Origin: Blautia sp. An249
GTDB taxonomy: Bacteria > Bacillota > Clostridia > Lachnospirales > Lachnospiraceae
DNA length: 54,076 nt
Assembly: GCF_002159835.1 (NCBI RefSeq)
Contig: NZ_NFJL01000024.1
Span: 1-54,076, forward strand
Reading direction: 5' to 3'
Under the pieces are notes generated by a model. It did not search any database. It saw nothing but the letters and a program-made list of their open reading frames with translations, and was not told the origin of the DNA. The position numbers were made by a program, and so were the translations under genes. Positions 42,469-50,483 of this stretch are shown here, one piece after another. Numbering within the stretch: position 1 is the stretch's first letter; each line of letters opens with the position of its first letter.

Positions 42469-42491
42469 ATTATGATAAAGATAGAAGAAAT

Positions 42492-42525
42492 CCCCCTGGC
42501 CAATCATGTATGACAGGTCAGGGGG
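42492..42525 (-). terminator. terminator after the 79-aa gene
   Basis: Stem CCCCCTG/CAGGGGG extended by GG/CC with one bulge; ATTTCTTC follows on the minus strand. Lies just after the stop at 42543. Confidence 0.75.
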
Positions 42526-42542
42526 CTCAGATAAAACAGCAT

Positions 42543-42782
42543 TTACACTATATGCTCAACCATGAAATTTTCAAAATCATCGTAGGAAATCAAATTCTCC
42601 AATTTCCCATGGTTATATATATCAAGTAGAGTTGCGTCACATTTACCCGTGTCTGCGTCCACTTTGAATATAAAACACCATGTTGTGAAAAATGAACGGA
42701 TCAGTTCCTGTTCCCTCTTATCATTCCACCCATTTTCGATTGCAAAATTAATGATGAATTCTACAAATTGTTTGCTATTCAT
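42543..42782 (-). CDS. small hypothetical protein (79 aa)
   Basis: A small acidic, helix-rich protein (NSKQFVEFIINFAIENGWND) with an FTTWCFIFKVDADTGKCD middle. No family recognised. GGGAGG lies eight bases before the ATG; it has its own box upstream and a strong terminator downstream, so it is a single-gene unit. Confidence 0.6.
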   Translation of the reverse strand: MNSKQFVEFIINFAIENGWNDKREQELIRSFFTTWCFIFKVDADTGKCDATLLDIYNHGKLENLISYDDFENFMVEHIV

Positions 42783-42818
42783 GGCAGGTTCCTCCCTTTC
42801 TTCTTTTACTTTTCATAC

Positions 42819-42836
42819 TGAATATGAGGCTTTCTA
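42819..42836 (-). promoter_or_regulatory. CATATT box upstream of the 79-aa gene
   Basis: Minus strand reads TAGAAAGCCTCATATTCA, 39 bases before ATG 42782. Confidence 0.45.
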
Positions 42837-42844
42837 GGTCCTGT

Positions 42845-42879
42845 AAAAAAAGGTCAGAGAATATTCTGCTCCTCTCTGA
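42845..42879 (-). terminator. terminator of the SSB2 operon
   Basis: Minus-strand stem TCAGAGA/TCTCTGA followed by CCTTTTTTTAC. The stem overlaps the last codons of the small membrane-protein gene. Confidence 0.75.
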
Positions 42880-43036
42880 TAACAGTGGATTTTTTCTCCC
42901 GCCAGCTTAGGATCATCATGCAAATACAGCTCCCGCATATGATTAGAAACCAGCTGTTATTCATTAGGATGTACTTCAAATTATTGATCCCGTTTATATG
43001 GAAAGCCACAAAGGAATCCCAGATAATATTGTTCAT
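42854..43036 (-). CDS. small single-span membrane protein (60 aa)
   Basis: One hydrophobic helix (WFLIICGSCICMMILSW) between a short polar N-terminus and a basic tail (REKKSTVIREEQ). The start at 43036 is favoured by AAAGGAGG upstream; the reading frame could extend to 43063 but would overlap the previous gene without a site. Last gene of the SSB2 operon. Confidence 0.55.
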   Translation of the reverse strand: MNNIIWDSFVAFHINGINNLKYILMNNSWFLIICGSCICMMILSWREKKSTVIREEQNIL

Positions 43037-43049
43037 AAGCATCCCTCCT

Positions 43050-44510
43050 TTACATCCGGACAATCGGCGTATCCGATGTCATATTATAGACTACCTGCCA
43101 GCATTGCTCATCCAGTGGGTTCTCATGCTTAAGAGCCGTGGCAGTGGTGAGACACACTTTTTTGCCCTCTAACGCTTTATATCCGCCTTTTTCATTAATC
43201 CACTGTCCGGTCTGGTTCATAATCCTTTTCTGCAGCACATCTCGATTTGGTGTCACAATATAGAGCGTATCTGTCACCTGCACCATTTTGTTGCACTTAG
43301 CCGAGTAGTCAGATTGTACATGCGTCCCGCATTCATATTCCATATATAAAATCTGATCGGCTTTCTTTGCTACAATATCCGGAATATAGATCCCCCCTCT
43401 TCTAAGCTTTACCGTATTTTCCTTCCGGTCCATACTAACTGAATCAAAATTCCCACTCTCTGTAAGGATTGTCCAGAGGGCGCGGATTCCATATCCATGG
43501 TTTGGATTATCATGCTGACTGATAATTTTATCCAGTTCAGATAATACCGGGATTTGTTTAAAGTGTTCTTTAAACAACCGTTGACCAATCTCACTCATCC
43601 GGTAAACCATAAATTTTGACCGCAACGGATCTGACACCTGCTCCTGCACCAGAATTCCCATAGAATATAAAGATCGCACACTCATCCTGACCGTTGCCTT
43701 TGTCACCTCATCCTGCGTCAGTTCGTTTATTCTTCCCTCTATCTCTGTATAAGCAGATATTCCTTCCTTTCCTATAATTTCAAGAATTGTCCACATCAGC
43801 TTTGTAATTTTGTTCTGATACTCCGACAGATCTATCATATGAGCCATATTTTTCTGCTTTTTCCCTTTTTGATACGCACGTACCGTCTTTTTCGCCGGAT
43901 GTACTGGGATCTCCCTTTGCACTGGCTCCAATTCCTTCGACAGCTTTTCCATCTCTTGAATATCTCTGATATCTGCTTCTTGAATATCTGCATCTTCTTC
44001 AATGATCATTTCTACCACAGGTGGTGCCGCAACATAGGATGGCACAGGAGATTTGTTCTCCTCACTCTGTCTTTCAGATACGGTTTCCTGTTTTTGATCC
44101 TTTTCTTTATACATATCGCTCTTCTTTATACTTCCCGGATAATTTCTCATCACTTCAATCTGCTCTTGTAAACTGTCTATTTTTACTCTCCTCTCCTCGG
44201 AGATGTCCAAAAGGCGACGCTGCAGATCCGTTCTTTCGCTATTATATTTACGAAAACTTGCAAGCGCTTTTACTGCAAGCTCTGCCAGCGTCAATCCATC
44301 CCAGCTGTACATTTTTCCTAGCACAATCTCAGAAGAATCCTTTACCAGAATCTCCTCACACAGCTTCCTGCAGTGAAATTCCGCTTCACGAAACGTTTCC
44401 TCAAGTTTTTTCCACTGCTGTTTCTTTTTATTGAGCTGCTCATCAAGATCCTGGCATCTTGATTCGGAACGGTTCAGTCTATTTCTCAGTATAATTTCTT
44501 CCTTACTCAT
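43050..44510 (-). CDS. winged-helix protein with a possible PD-(D/E)XK nuclease domain (486 aa)
   Basis: Residues 1-140 are a coiled-coil region rich in Arg, Lys and Glu. After a disordered linker, residues about 235-330 look like a winged-helix domain (ITKLMWTILEIIGKEGISAY, then TKATVRMSVRSLYSMGIL). The C-terminal part has IPDIVAKK (about residue 375), YMEYECG (about 390) and KCNKM (about 402), spaced like the PD-x(n)-E-x-E/K active site of restriction-type nucleases and of relaxase-like proteins of Firmicutes elements. Domain calls are by eye. Start overlaps the preceding stop (ATGAGTAA). Confidence 0.5.
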   Translation of the reverse strand: MSKEEIILRNRLNRSESRCQDLDEQLNKKKQQWKKLEETFREAEFHCRKLCEEILVKDSSEIVLGKMYSWDGLTLAELAVKALASFRKYNSERTDLQRRLLDISEERRVKIDSLQEQIEVMRNYPGSIKKSDMYKEKDQKQETVSERQSEENKSPVPSYVAAPPVVEMIIEEDADIQEADIRDIQEMEKLSKELEPVQREIPVHPAKKTVRAYQKGKKQKNMAHMIDLSEYQNKITKLMWTILEIIGKEGISAYTEIEGRINELTQDEVTKATVRMSVRSLYSMGILVQEQVSDPLRSKFMVYRMSEIGQRLFKEHFKQIPVLSELDKIISQHDNPNHGYGIRALWTILTESGNFDSVSMDRKENTVKLRRGGIYIPDIVAKKADQILYMEYECGTHVQSDYSAKCNKMVQVTDTLYIVTPNRDVLQKRIMNQTGQWINEKGGYKALEGKKVCLTTATALKHENPLDEQCWQVVYNMTSDTPIVRM

Positions 44511-45312
44511 CCTGCACCCCTTCCAGCACTTCTGAAATAAAATTCTCTGGTGACCATTCATAGAGACTGGACACATCTATTCCCGGCACATTTTCTCCCA
44601 GCACTGCCATGTTCTCTGAAAGGATCAGAAAATCCGTATACATTTGGCTCCTGCAAGCAAGTGCCTCTTCCTCTTTCTGGCTGTCATTTTGCAGGATTGC
44701 CGCTGAAATGTTCTGCAAGTACACCGCAGCGTCCGTTTTTACCCATTCCAGAAGCATGGTCTTGAATTGTCCATATTTTGTATCCAGCGCCAAACCGTCA
44801 ATAGCAACTGTCTGACTGGAAACAGTATCCAGCAGTTCTTCATATTCAGTAGCAATTAGTTTGGACTCCTCATCCATACTTAGCCGATAATCCAGCCGCA
44901 ATATATCTTCATACAATCCCCTTGCCTGCAGATAATGCCGGTAAAGAAGCGCATATACATCCCTGTTCTCAATTTCTTCTACTGTCACAATCTTCGGTAC
45001 TACATTCCCATTCTCGTCATACACATATTCCGTGCTCATAAGTCCATAAATCAAAAAAACAGTATAGACGCAAAGAACTGCCAGAATTACCTGAAAAAAA
45101 CGTCCGGCAATCTTCCTCACTCGTTCTGTATGGATCTGCTTTCTCTGACGCTCTGACTCTTCTGCCTCTAACTCAGCTTCTAATTCCTCTGGATCTTTCC
45201 GTTCTTCTTCTGGGACTCTTCCCAGGCGGTCTCCCAGCTTTCGCTTCCTACGCCATCTCTTCTTACCGGACGATCCGCGCACATATTTCAGCTTATGCTC
45301 CGCTTTCTTCAT
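44503..45312 (-). CDS. single-span membrane protein with basic N-terminus (269 aa)
   Basis: Residues 1-70 are strikingly basic then acidic (GKKRWRRKRKLG, then EERKDPEELEAELEAEESER). A membrane helix is at about 78-98 (FFQVILAVLCVYTVFLIYGL), and the rest is a helical extracytoplasmic domain. The layout (cytoplasmic charged arm, one helix, outer domain) resembles VirB8/TraM-like transfer proteins only in general shape. ATG 45312 has GAGGAGG nine bases upstream and overlaps the 3' end of the SSB-like gene. Confidence 0.5.
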   Translation of the reverse strand: MKKAEHKLKYVRGSSGKKRWRRKRKLGDRLGRVPEEERKDPEELEAELEAEESERQRKQIHTERVRKIAGRFFQVILAVLCVYTVFLIYGLMSTEYVYDENGNVVPKIVTVEEIENRDVYALLYRHYLQARGLYEDILRLDYRLSMDEESKLIATEYEELLDTVSSQTVAIDGLALDTKYGQFKTMLLEWVKTDAAVYLQNISAAILQNDSQKEEEALACRSQMYTDFLILSENMAVLGENVPGIDVSSLYEWSPENFISEVLEGVQDE

Positions 45313-46135
45313 TGCCAGCAGCCTCCTCTCCGGTCTTTTCTTCCCGTTCCGGGAAAAGACAGCCTTCCAGATATTCCACGCTATACGGTATAATTTCAGA
45401 CGCCGTATCTTTCCATGCATACTCCGCTCCACAATTCTCACAAGTCGTAAGGCGTGCTACTTCTCGCGTCTGTATTCCTCCATTCACATAGACAGACGAA
45501 CCCTCCTGCAGTCTTATAGCGTCTTGCTGCGCCTGCGCCCCAAAGCTTTTCACCCATGGATAATCTGTTTTCACATCCGCTGCTGCCCCGTTATCCCGGA
45601 TATGATACTTCCTATTTGCAGCAATCTGGTACTGACAAGTCGCATAGTTGATTGAATCATCCTTATATAGCTCCGGCGGACGGCACAGATTACCGATCAG
45701 GATCACTACATTTGATATTTCACTCCGCTCTTTCAGGAGCTCAAAGCCAGCAATATCATCCAGATGATTTTCCCGCTTACAGATATAAATAGGTGTGATA
45801 TATACCGTATTTCCCTGAACACTGTTCTTATGACCACAGGCCTTGCAGGTTGTGCTCTTTATCACTTCTCTGGTTGTCAGAACACCCCGGATATCAACCA
45901 TATCCCCTTGATCCATTTCCGAAATACGCCGGATAATTTCTTCATTTCCAGACATAATGATCGGACAGTCAACATGCAGTTTTCCCCCCAATACCTCACC
46001 GTTTCCATTCAGATATGGCCGGCGCAGAACCTTTATGGCAAGAATAGCCCTTGTTAATGTTCCTTCCGTAGATTGATAAATCTTAGGGGTTGACTGGATT
46101 TGTCCATGCAGCAGTACAAAATTCTCCCGTGCCAT
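45293..46135 (-). CDS. second SSB-like protein with zinc-ribbon motifs (280 aa)
   Basis: Two SSB-like OB folds: residues about 5-90 (FVLLHGQIQSTPKIYQSTEG) and about 138-225 (VVILIGNLCRPPELYKDDSI). Each is followed by a CxxC motif in a loop: KACGHKNSVQGN and ENCGAEYAW, a cysteine pair not found in ordinary SSB. It probably binds ssDNA or organises the element's replication complex. It opens a four-gene operon with two membrane proteins and the winged-helix protein. AAAGGAGGG before the ATG. Confidence 0.7.
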   Translation of the reverse strand: MARENFVLLHGQIQSTPKIYQSTEGTLTRAILAIKVLRRPYLNGNGEVLGGKLHVDCPIIMSGNEEIIRRISEMDQGDMVDIRGVLTTREVIKSTTCKACGHKNSVQGNTVYITPIYICKRENHLDDIAGFELLKERSEISNVVILIGNLCRPPELYKDDSINYATCQYQIAANRKYHIRDNGAAADVKTDYPWVKSFGAQAQQDAIRLQEGSSVYVNGGIQTREVARLTTCENCGAEYAWKDTASEIIPYSVEYLEGCLFPEREEKTGEEAAGNEESGA

Positions 46136-46160
46136 GTCGTTCCCTCCTTTCCTACTGCAA

Positions 46161-46180
46161 TAAATATGAAAGACATTGTT
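46161..46180 (-). promoter_or_regulatory. CATATT box upstream of the SSB2 operon
   Basis: Minus strand reads AACAATGTCTTTCATATTTA, 28 bases before ATG 46135. Confidence 0.6.
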
Positions 46181-46193
46181 GCAAAAAGCAGGA

Positions 46194-46224
46194 AAAGGAC
46201 AGACTCTGTACGAATCTGTCCTTT
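46194..46224 (-). terminator. terminator after the DnaE-like gene
   Basis: Perfect 10-bp stem AAAGGACAGA/TCTGTCCTTT with an 11-base loop, ending TTTTCC on the minus strand, 20 bases after the stop at 46245. Confidence 0.8.
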
Positions 46225-46244
46225 GATTGAACGAAATATGTCCT

Positions 46245-49200
46245 TCAGGCTGCTTTCTTTATGATAGTGCTCTGTGCTTTCTTGTCTTTCTGCTCTTTCT
46301 CCTCACGAAAGGGAAAATAATCCTTATTCCAGGGAATCCGCCACACCTCCTCGGAAACAGGAAACGGAACTTTATATGTATGTCCGGTCAGTCGATCTCT
46401 CAAGAACACAGCCGTTCCTTTTTCCGTCCTGCATTCTTTCAAAAACAATATCAAATTCTCACATTCGGTAACCGTTGGAATTGAAATCGTAATCGCTCCG
46501 TAGGAAGTTTTCAACTGCAACATATCCTGTACAATCAACTTCTCTCTACTCAACGACTCTTGATCTGATTCTACAATCTTTCCACGAATAACGCATATCT
46601 TTCCATCTTTCAGGAGATGTGCCAACTTTTCATATCTATCAGCAAAGCAAACTGCCTCGACCTCTGACTCATCATCCGAAAATACAAAAGCCGCGAATTC
46701 CTTGCCGTCCCGCTTTCGCTTTAGTATTCTTAAATTCTGGATTGTTCCAAATACCCGATTCTCCCCCAGTGACAATTCTGCAATTCTCTTTATATCCGGG
46801 TACTTCTTTGAGACTCTCACATATACTTTATTCAGCCGACTACTCAAACAAAACCCCAGAACTTTTTCCTCTATTGTATCCAATTCCTCACGACTAAAGG
46901 ACGGTCCTGCCACGTTTTGAATGCTTGTTAGGAAACGGTTCTGCAGCAATATCGCTTTCTCACTCATTCCATGAAGTTCCTTCTCCCTGATAAGATCCTG
47001 CAGGTATTTATATGCCGTTGGATACCATGCCATCAGTCCTTTTCGGTTGCTGGTCCAGCCATCCATAGCTCCGGATAAAATCAGCAGATCCGTTGTTTTA
47101 TTATCGGTATATCCTCTTTGTAGGAAATCCTTCATAGAACTGAATGGTTTTTGCTGCCTTTCCGTTTCGATCTTCGACACTGCCGCCGCACTCATACCCT
47201 TTATCCCACACAAGCCAAAACGAATGTTTCCATCTTCTGTCACAAGGAATCTTCCTTCCGAAAGAGCAAGATCCGGCGGGAGTACACGAATCCCGTCTCT
47301 CCTGCATTCTGAAACCAGAATTGGAATCCTGTCCTTCTCACTATGGTTAAAAAGCGCACACAAGTAGGCTCTCGGATAATAACATTTTAAATAAGCCGTA
47401 ATATAAGCAAGTTTTGCATATGCCGCCGCGTGAGATCGATTAAAGGAATACTTTCCAAATTCCAAAAGCTCACTCCAGATTTTCTGTGCCTGCTGCCGTG
47501 CGATCCCCTCTCTGATAAGCCCTGATACCAGGCGGGTACGATATGTTTCCAATAGCTCCGTATCCTTTTTAGCAATTGCTCTTCGCACAATATCCGCCTC
47601 CTCCAGAGATAGTCCACCGATTTCATGGAAAATCTGCATAATTTCTTCCTGATAAACCGGATATCCATAAGAATCTTTTAAAATCCTGTTCAGCTTTTCA
47701 GAAGGGTATTGCTTTGCTCTGCCTTCCCTTTTTGACCGAATGATTTTATCGGCATACTGGAGCGGTCCGGGCCGGTAAATAGAGATCAATAGGGTAAGAT
47801 CCCGCATATCGGTTGGTTGAAACTCTTTTAACAGTCTCCGCATGCCATCTGATTCCAGCTGAAACACTCCTACTGTCTCTCCCTGGCCAAAGATCCGTTG
47901 AAACACCTCCGGCATGACAGGAATCCGGGACAGATCAACATTTTTTCCAATAATTCTTAAGGTTTCCGTTATGACATCCAGTGTACGCAGTTTCAGAAGA
48001 TCCAGCTTCAGAAGCCCCATGCGTTCCACCTCTTCCATGTCAAATTGTGTCATCCACTGACCGGTGTGCTCATTAAACATCAGCGGTATCCGGCTGCTGA
48101 TATTCGCAGTATCGGATAAAACTACACCTGATGGGTGCTGCCCTGTACCACTTCGCCGTCCCTCCAGCAAATACGCATCTCCCAAAATTTTCTCTGCTTT
48201 CTTGTTTTTTGCAGCGAACTGTTTCAGCTTTTCTGACTCCTTTAGGTTTCCTGTCTCAGAAACCATATTCTTCATGGCCTGAATTAATTGTCCGGAGGCT
48301 TCATGGACAGCGCCGGCATATTCCAATGCCTGCAAGGCACCCATCCTCATTTTTGTTGATATCGCACAGATTGCATATTCTCCATACTTTTCTCGCATAT
48401 ATCGCATAACCCGTTCATAAATTTCGGGTGCGATATCAAGGTCAATATCTGGAGCTGTTACGCGCATGGGATTAAGAAATCTTGTAAATAAAAGTTCTTC
48501 TTTCACCGGATCAATAGATGTGATCCCCAGAATATAAGCAGTCAGTGATCCAACCGCACTTCCTCTTCCGGGACCAATGTAGCAGGCTCTGTCTTGCTCT
48601 TTCTTTTCCATATCATGGATAAACCCTACCAAATCCTCCACAATACAAAAATAATCGGAAAAGCCCATCTTCGTGATAATGTTCATCTCTTCCTGCAAAC
48701 GTTTCTCATGCTTTTTTGTCCATCCACGGCAGTCTGGATAACGTTCTTCTTTTTTCGCTGAAACAAGGCTCTGCAGTCTTGTTTTTCCATCTTCTCCCGG
48801 GAACACAGGATAGTGTGTGCCTTCTGGCGGGGAAAACACTTCACTTCTTTCACAGCACTTTCTCATGCCCTCTTCACATCTGCTCAAAACTTCACCCGGC
48901 AGAATTTTCCCAAGCTGCTTTATAATGTTATACATCGGTCGAATTGAGAAGTCACCTTGAAATCCTTTTTGTTTTCCTCTCCTGTCACCTGCCTGCAATT
49001 CTTGTCTTCGCTTGTCCTCCCTGCTATTCTCAGAGTAACGGGCCTCTTCCGCTGACAGAAGCTGATGGCTCCCTGCTGCTCTCACTATGAGTGGCAGCAC
49101 ATCCTTCTCATCTGGTCTCCCATGGCAGCACAATTCCACATAGAAATTTTCTTTTCCAGACAGCTCCGCCATATCGTCACAAAATGTTGCAGCCTGCCGC

Positions 49201-49928
49201 ACAACCAGTTCCTTTTGCTCTAAGAAACGAAGAAGTCTGCGTTCTTCCTTCTCCAGTTTCTTATACTTCTCTTCCCGTTTCTGTAGCCTTTTTGATTCCC
49301 TGAATGCTTTACGATACTGCATCTTTTCTCTGGTACTGCTGCTTTCATCAATATTTTTTTGGAGAATTCTCTCTTTATCCGATAATTGCGATGATTCATT
49401 CTGTTGCATAAGCTTCTTTTTTTCACGTTGTACCATGACCAACAGTTCCTCTGCTTCCGGTATTGTCTTTAGCAGATTAAACAGAATCCCATCGGTTCCT
49501 CCTGTTGTAACCATCACATGCAAATGACCACAGGACCCGGGTGCCAGCCATTTTCTCAGTATTCCGCCGCTGACTGAACCACTGCTTTCTTCAGAACCCT
49601 GCGATCCTTCACTTAATATCTTTCCGATAATCCCATATCCCTTTTTGTCTACTGGGATCAGCAGCATATTCCCTTCCAGTTCATTTTGCTTTTCTTTCCA
49701 GTGAACCTTAATCTCAGTTCCCACACTGATCGGGATTTGATACTCCATCATCAGATCATATGCCTCGATACAGGAGGACATCGTTTGATACTCCGTCAGA
49801 ACAATTTTTTTCGCGCTTAGATCTTTTGCTCTTTGGAACATCTCGCGCAGTGTCATGGAAGCACGACGCAGCGAATGCTCTGATTGTAAATGCAGGAAGT
49901 ATCCATCTTCCACCTTTGAAACTTCCAC
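46245..49928 (-). CDS. DnaE-type DNA polymerase III alpha subunit with a degenerate PHP domain
   Basis: Polymerase motifs are intact: PDIDLDI (coding near 48450), VFQLESDGMRRLL with DLTLLISIYRPGPL, and GYPVYQEEIMQIFHEI. A helix-hairpin-helix region and an OB fold (VFGTIQNLRILKRKRDGKEF) follow. The PHP domain is decayed: HLHVHSEYS-type becomes LHLQSEHS and TDHGN-type becomes TEYQT, losing metal ligands. I favour the start at GTG 49928: AAAGGAG lies 11 bases upstream, it puts PHP at the N-terminus as in other DnaE, and a CATATT box lies 42 bases in front. The reading can extend to an ATG at 50021, but that has no ribosome binding site. Likely replicates or repairs the element, perhaps with the DnaQ-like exonuclease. 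Confidence 0.8.
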   Translation of the reverse strand: MEVSKVEDGYFLHLQSEHSLRRASMTLREMFQRAKDLSAKKIVLTEYQTMSSCIEAYDLMMEYQIPISVGTEIKVHWKEKQNELEGNMLLIPVDKKGYGIIGKILSEGSQGSEESSGSVSGGILRKWLAPGSCGHLHVMVTTGGTDGILFNLLKTIPEAEELLVMVQREKKKLMQQNESSQLSDKERILQKNIDESSSTREKMQYRKAFRESKRLQKREEKYKKLEKEERRLLRFLEQKELVVRQAATFCDDMAELSGKENFYVELCCHGRPDEKDVLPLIVRAAGSHQLLSAEEARYSENSREDKRRQELQAGDRRGKQKGFQGDFSIRPMYNIIKQLGKILPGEVLSRCEEGMRKCCERSEVFSPPEGTHYPVFPGEDGKTRLQSLVSAKKEERYPDCRGWTKKHEKRLQEEMNIITKMGFSDYFCIVEDLVGFIHDMEKKEQDRACYIGPGRGSAVGSLTAYILGITSIDPVKEELLFTRFLNPMRVTAPDIDLDIAPEIYERVMRYMREKYGEYAICAISTKMRMGALQALEYAGAVHEASGQLIQAMKNMVSETGNLKESEKLKQFAAKNKKAEKILGDAYLLEGRRSGTGQHPSGVVLSDTANISSRIPLMFNEHTGQWMTQFDMEEVERMGLLKLDLLKLRTLDVITETLRIIGKNVDLSRIPVMPEVFQRIFGQGETVGVFQLESDGMRRLLKEFQPTDMRDLTLLISIYRPGPLQYADKIIRSKREGRAKQYPSEKLNRILKDSYGYPVYQEEIMQIFHEIGGLSLEEADIVRRAIAKKDTELLETYRTRLVSGLIREGIARQQAQKIWSELLEFGKYSFNRSHAAAYAKLAYITAYLKCYYPRAYLCALFNHSEKDRIPILVSECRRDGIRVLPPDLALSEGRFLVTEDGNIRFGLCGIKGMSAAAVSKIETERQQKPFSSMKDFLQRGYTDNKTTDLLILSGAMDGWTSNRKGLMAWYPTAYKYLQDLIREKELHGMSEKAILLQNRFLTSIQNVAGPSFSREELDTIEEKVLGFCLSSRLNKVYVRVSKKYPDIKRIAELSLGENRVFGTIQNLRILKRKRDGKEFAAFVFSDDESEVEAVCFADRYEKLAHLLKDGKICVIRGKIVESDQESLSREKLIVQDMLQLKTSYGAITISIPTVTECENLILFLKECRTEKGTAVFLRDRLTGHTYKVPFPVSEEVWRIPWNKDYFPFREEKEQKDKKAQSTIIKKAA

Positions 49929-49967
49929 AGCCTCTTTCACTCCTTTCTTCTCGGCTATTTTACGCTT

Positions 49968-49987
49968 TGAATATGAATGAAAAGCTC
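49968..49987 (-). promoter_or_regulatory. CATATT box in front of dnaE-like gene
   Basis: Minus strand reads GAGCTTTTCATTCATATTCA, 42 bases before GTG 49928. It lies inside the longest possible reading frame, which is one argument against the start at 50021. Confidence 0.4.
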
Positions 49988-50050
49988 TGGTTGGAATATC
50001 AAAATAGAACTCCTTTGACATCAGGAAAAGTCAGAATCACTATACCTCGA

Positions 50051-50073
50051 TTTAAAACAATGTTGTTTTTAAA
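50051..50073. repeat. near-perfect inverted repeat between dnaE-like and padR genes
   Basis: TTTAAAACAA, TG, TTGTTTTTAAA: 10-bp arms with one extra T. It lies just upstream of the padR -35 box and may be an operator. Confidence 0.5.
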
Positions 50074-50082
50074 ATAATATTG

Positions 50083-50111
50083 TTGACATTATATGTACTA
50101 TGTGGTACGAT
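50083..50111 (+). promoter_or_regulatory. sigma-70-type promoter of the padR operon
   Basis: TTGACA (50083-50088), 17-base spacer, TACGAT (50106-50111). The spacer and -10 contain ATGTACTATGTGGTAC, an imperfect palindrome that could be the PadR operator (autorepression is usual in the family). Confidence 0.65.
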
Positions 50112-50146
50112 GTATCCATCAACAAAACAATAGTGAGGTGACCAGC

Positions 50147-50479
50147 ATGAACTTAGAAAAATGGAAATCACAGATAGCGCGTGGTACACTAGAATACTGT
50201 ATTCTTCTTATGTTGGATAAAAAAGTGTATTACGGCTATGAGATTTTGCAGGAATTGAGCAAATATCCTATTATTGCTTCTACAGAAAGCACGGTATATC
50301 CTTTGTTAAGACGACTGCAAAAAGAAAATTATTTGCAATCTACATGGAAAGAATCGACGGAGGGGCTGCCGCCACGAAAATATTATTCGTTAACAGCGGA
50401 AGGCAAGAGCTATCTGGAAGCTATGAGTAATGAATGGAACAACTTATTAAGTGCTATGTCTGATTTGAAAGGGGAATAA
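50147..50479 (+). CDS. PadR-family transcriptional regulator
   Basis: A 110-residue PadR-type winged-helix protein: WKSQIARGTLEYCILLMLD, YYGYEILQEL, then STVYPLLRRLQKENYL (recognition helix), and a PPRKYYSLTAEG wing. PadR proteins usually repress their own operon and a membrane or transporter partner. The start at 50147 is set by the GAGGTGA site; an in-frame ATG at 50093 lies inside the promoter. Four bases before the HAAS protein. Confidence 0.9.
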   Translation: MNLEKWKSQIARGTLEYCILLMLDKKVYYGYEILQELSKYPIIASTESTVYPLLRRLQKENYLQSTWKESTEGLPPRKYYSLTAEGKSYLEAMSNEWNNLLSAMSDLKGE

Positions 50480-50483
50480 AAAT

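Noticed and set aside
49929..50021. Extra 31 residues at the N-terminus of the DnaE-like protein
   Set aside because: No ribosome binding site before ATG 50021, and the segment contains the CATATT box and AAAGGAG that suit a start at 49928. I keep the longer form as a possibility.
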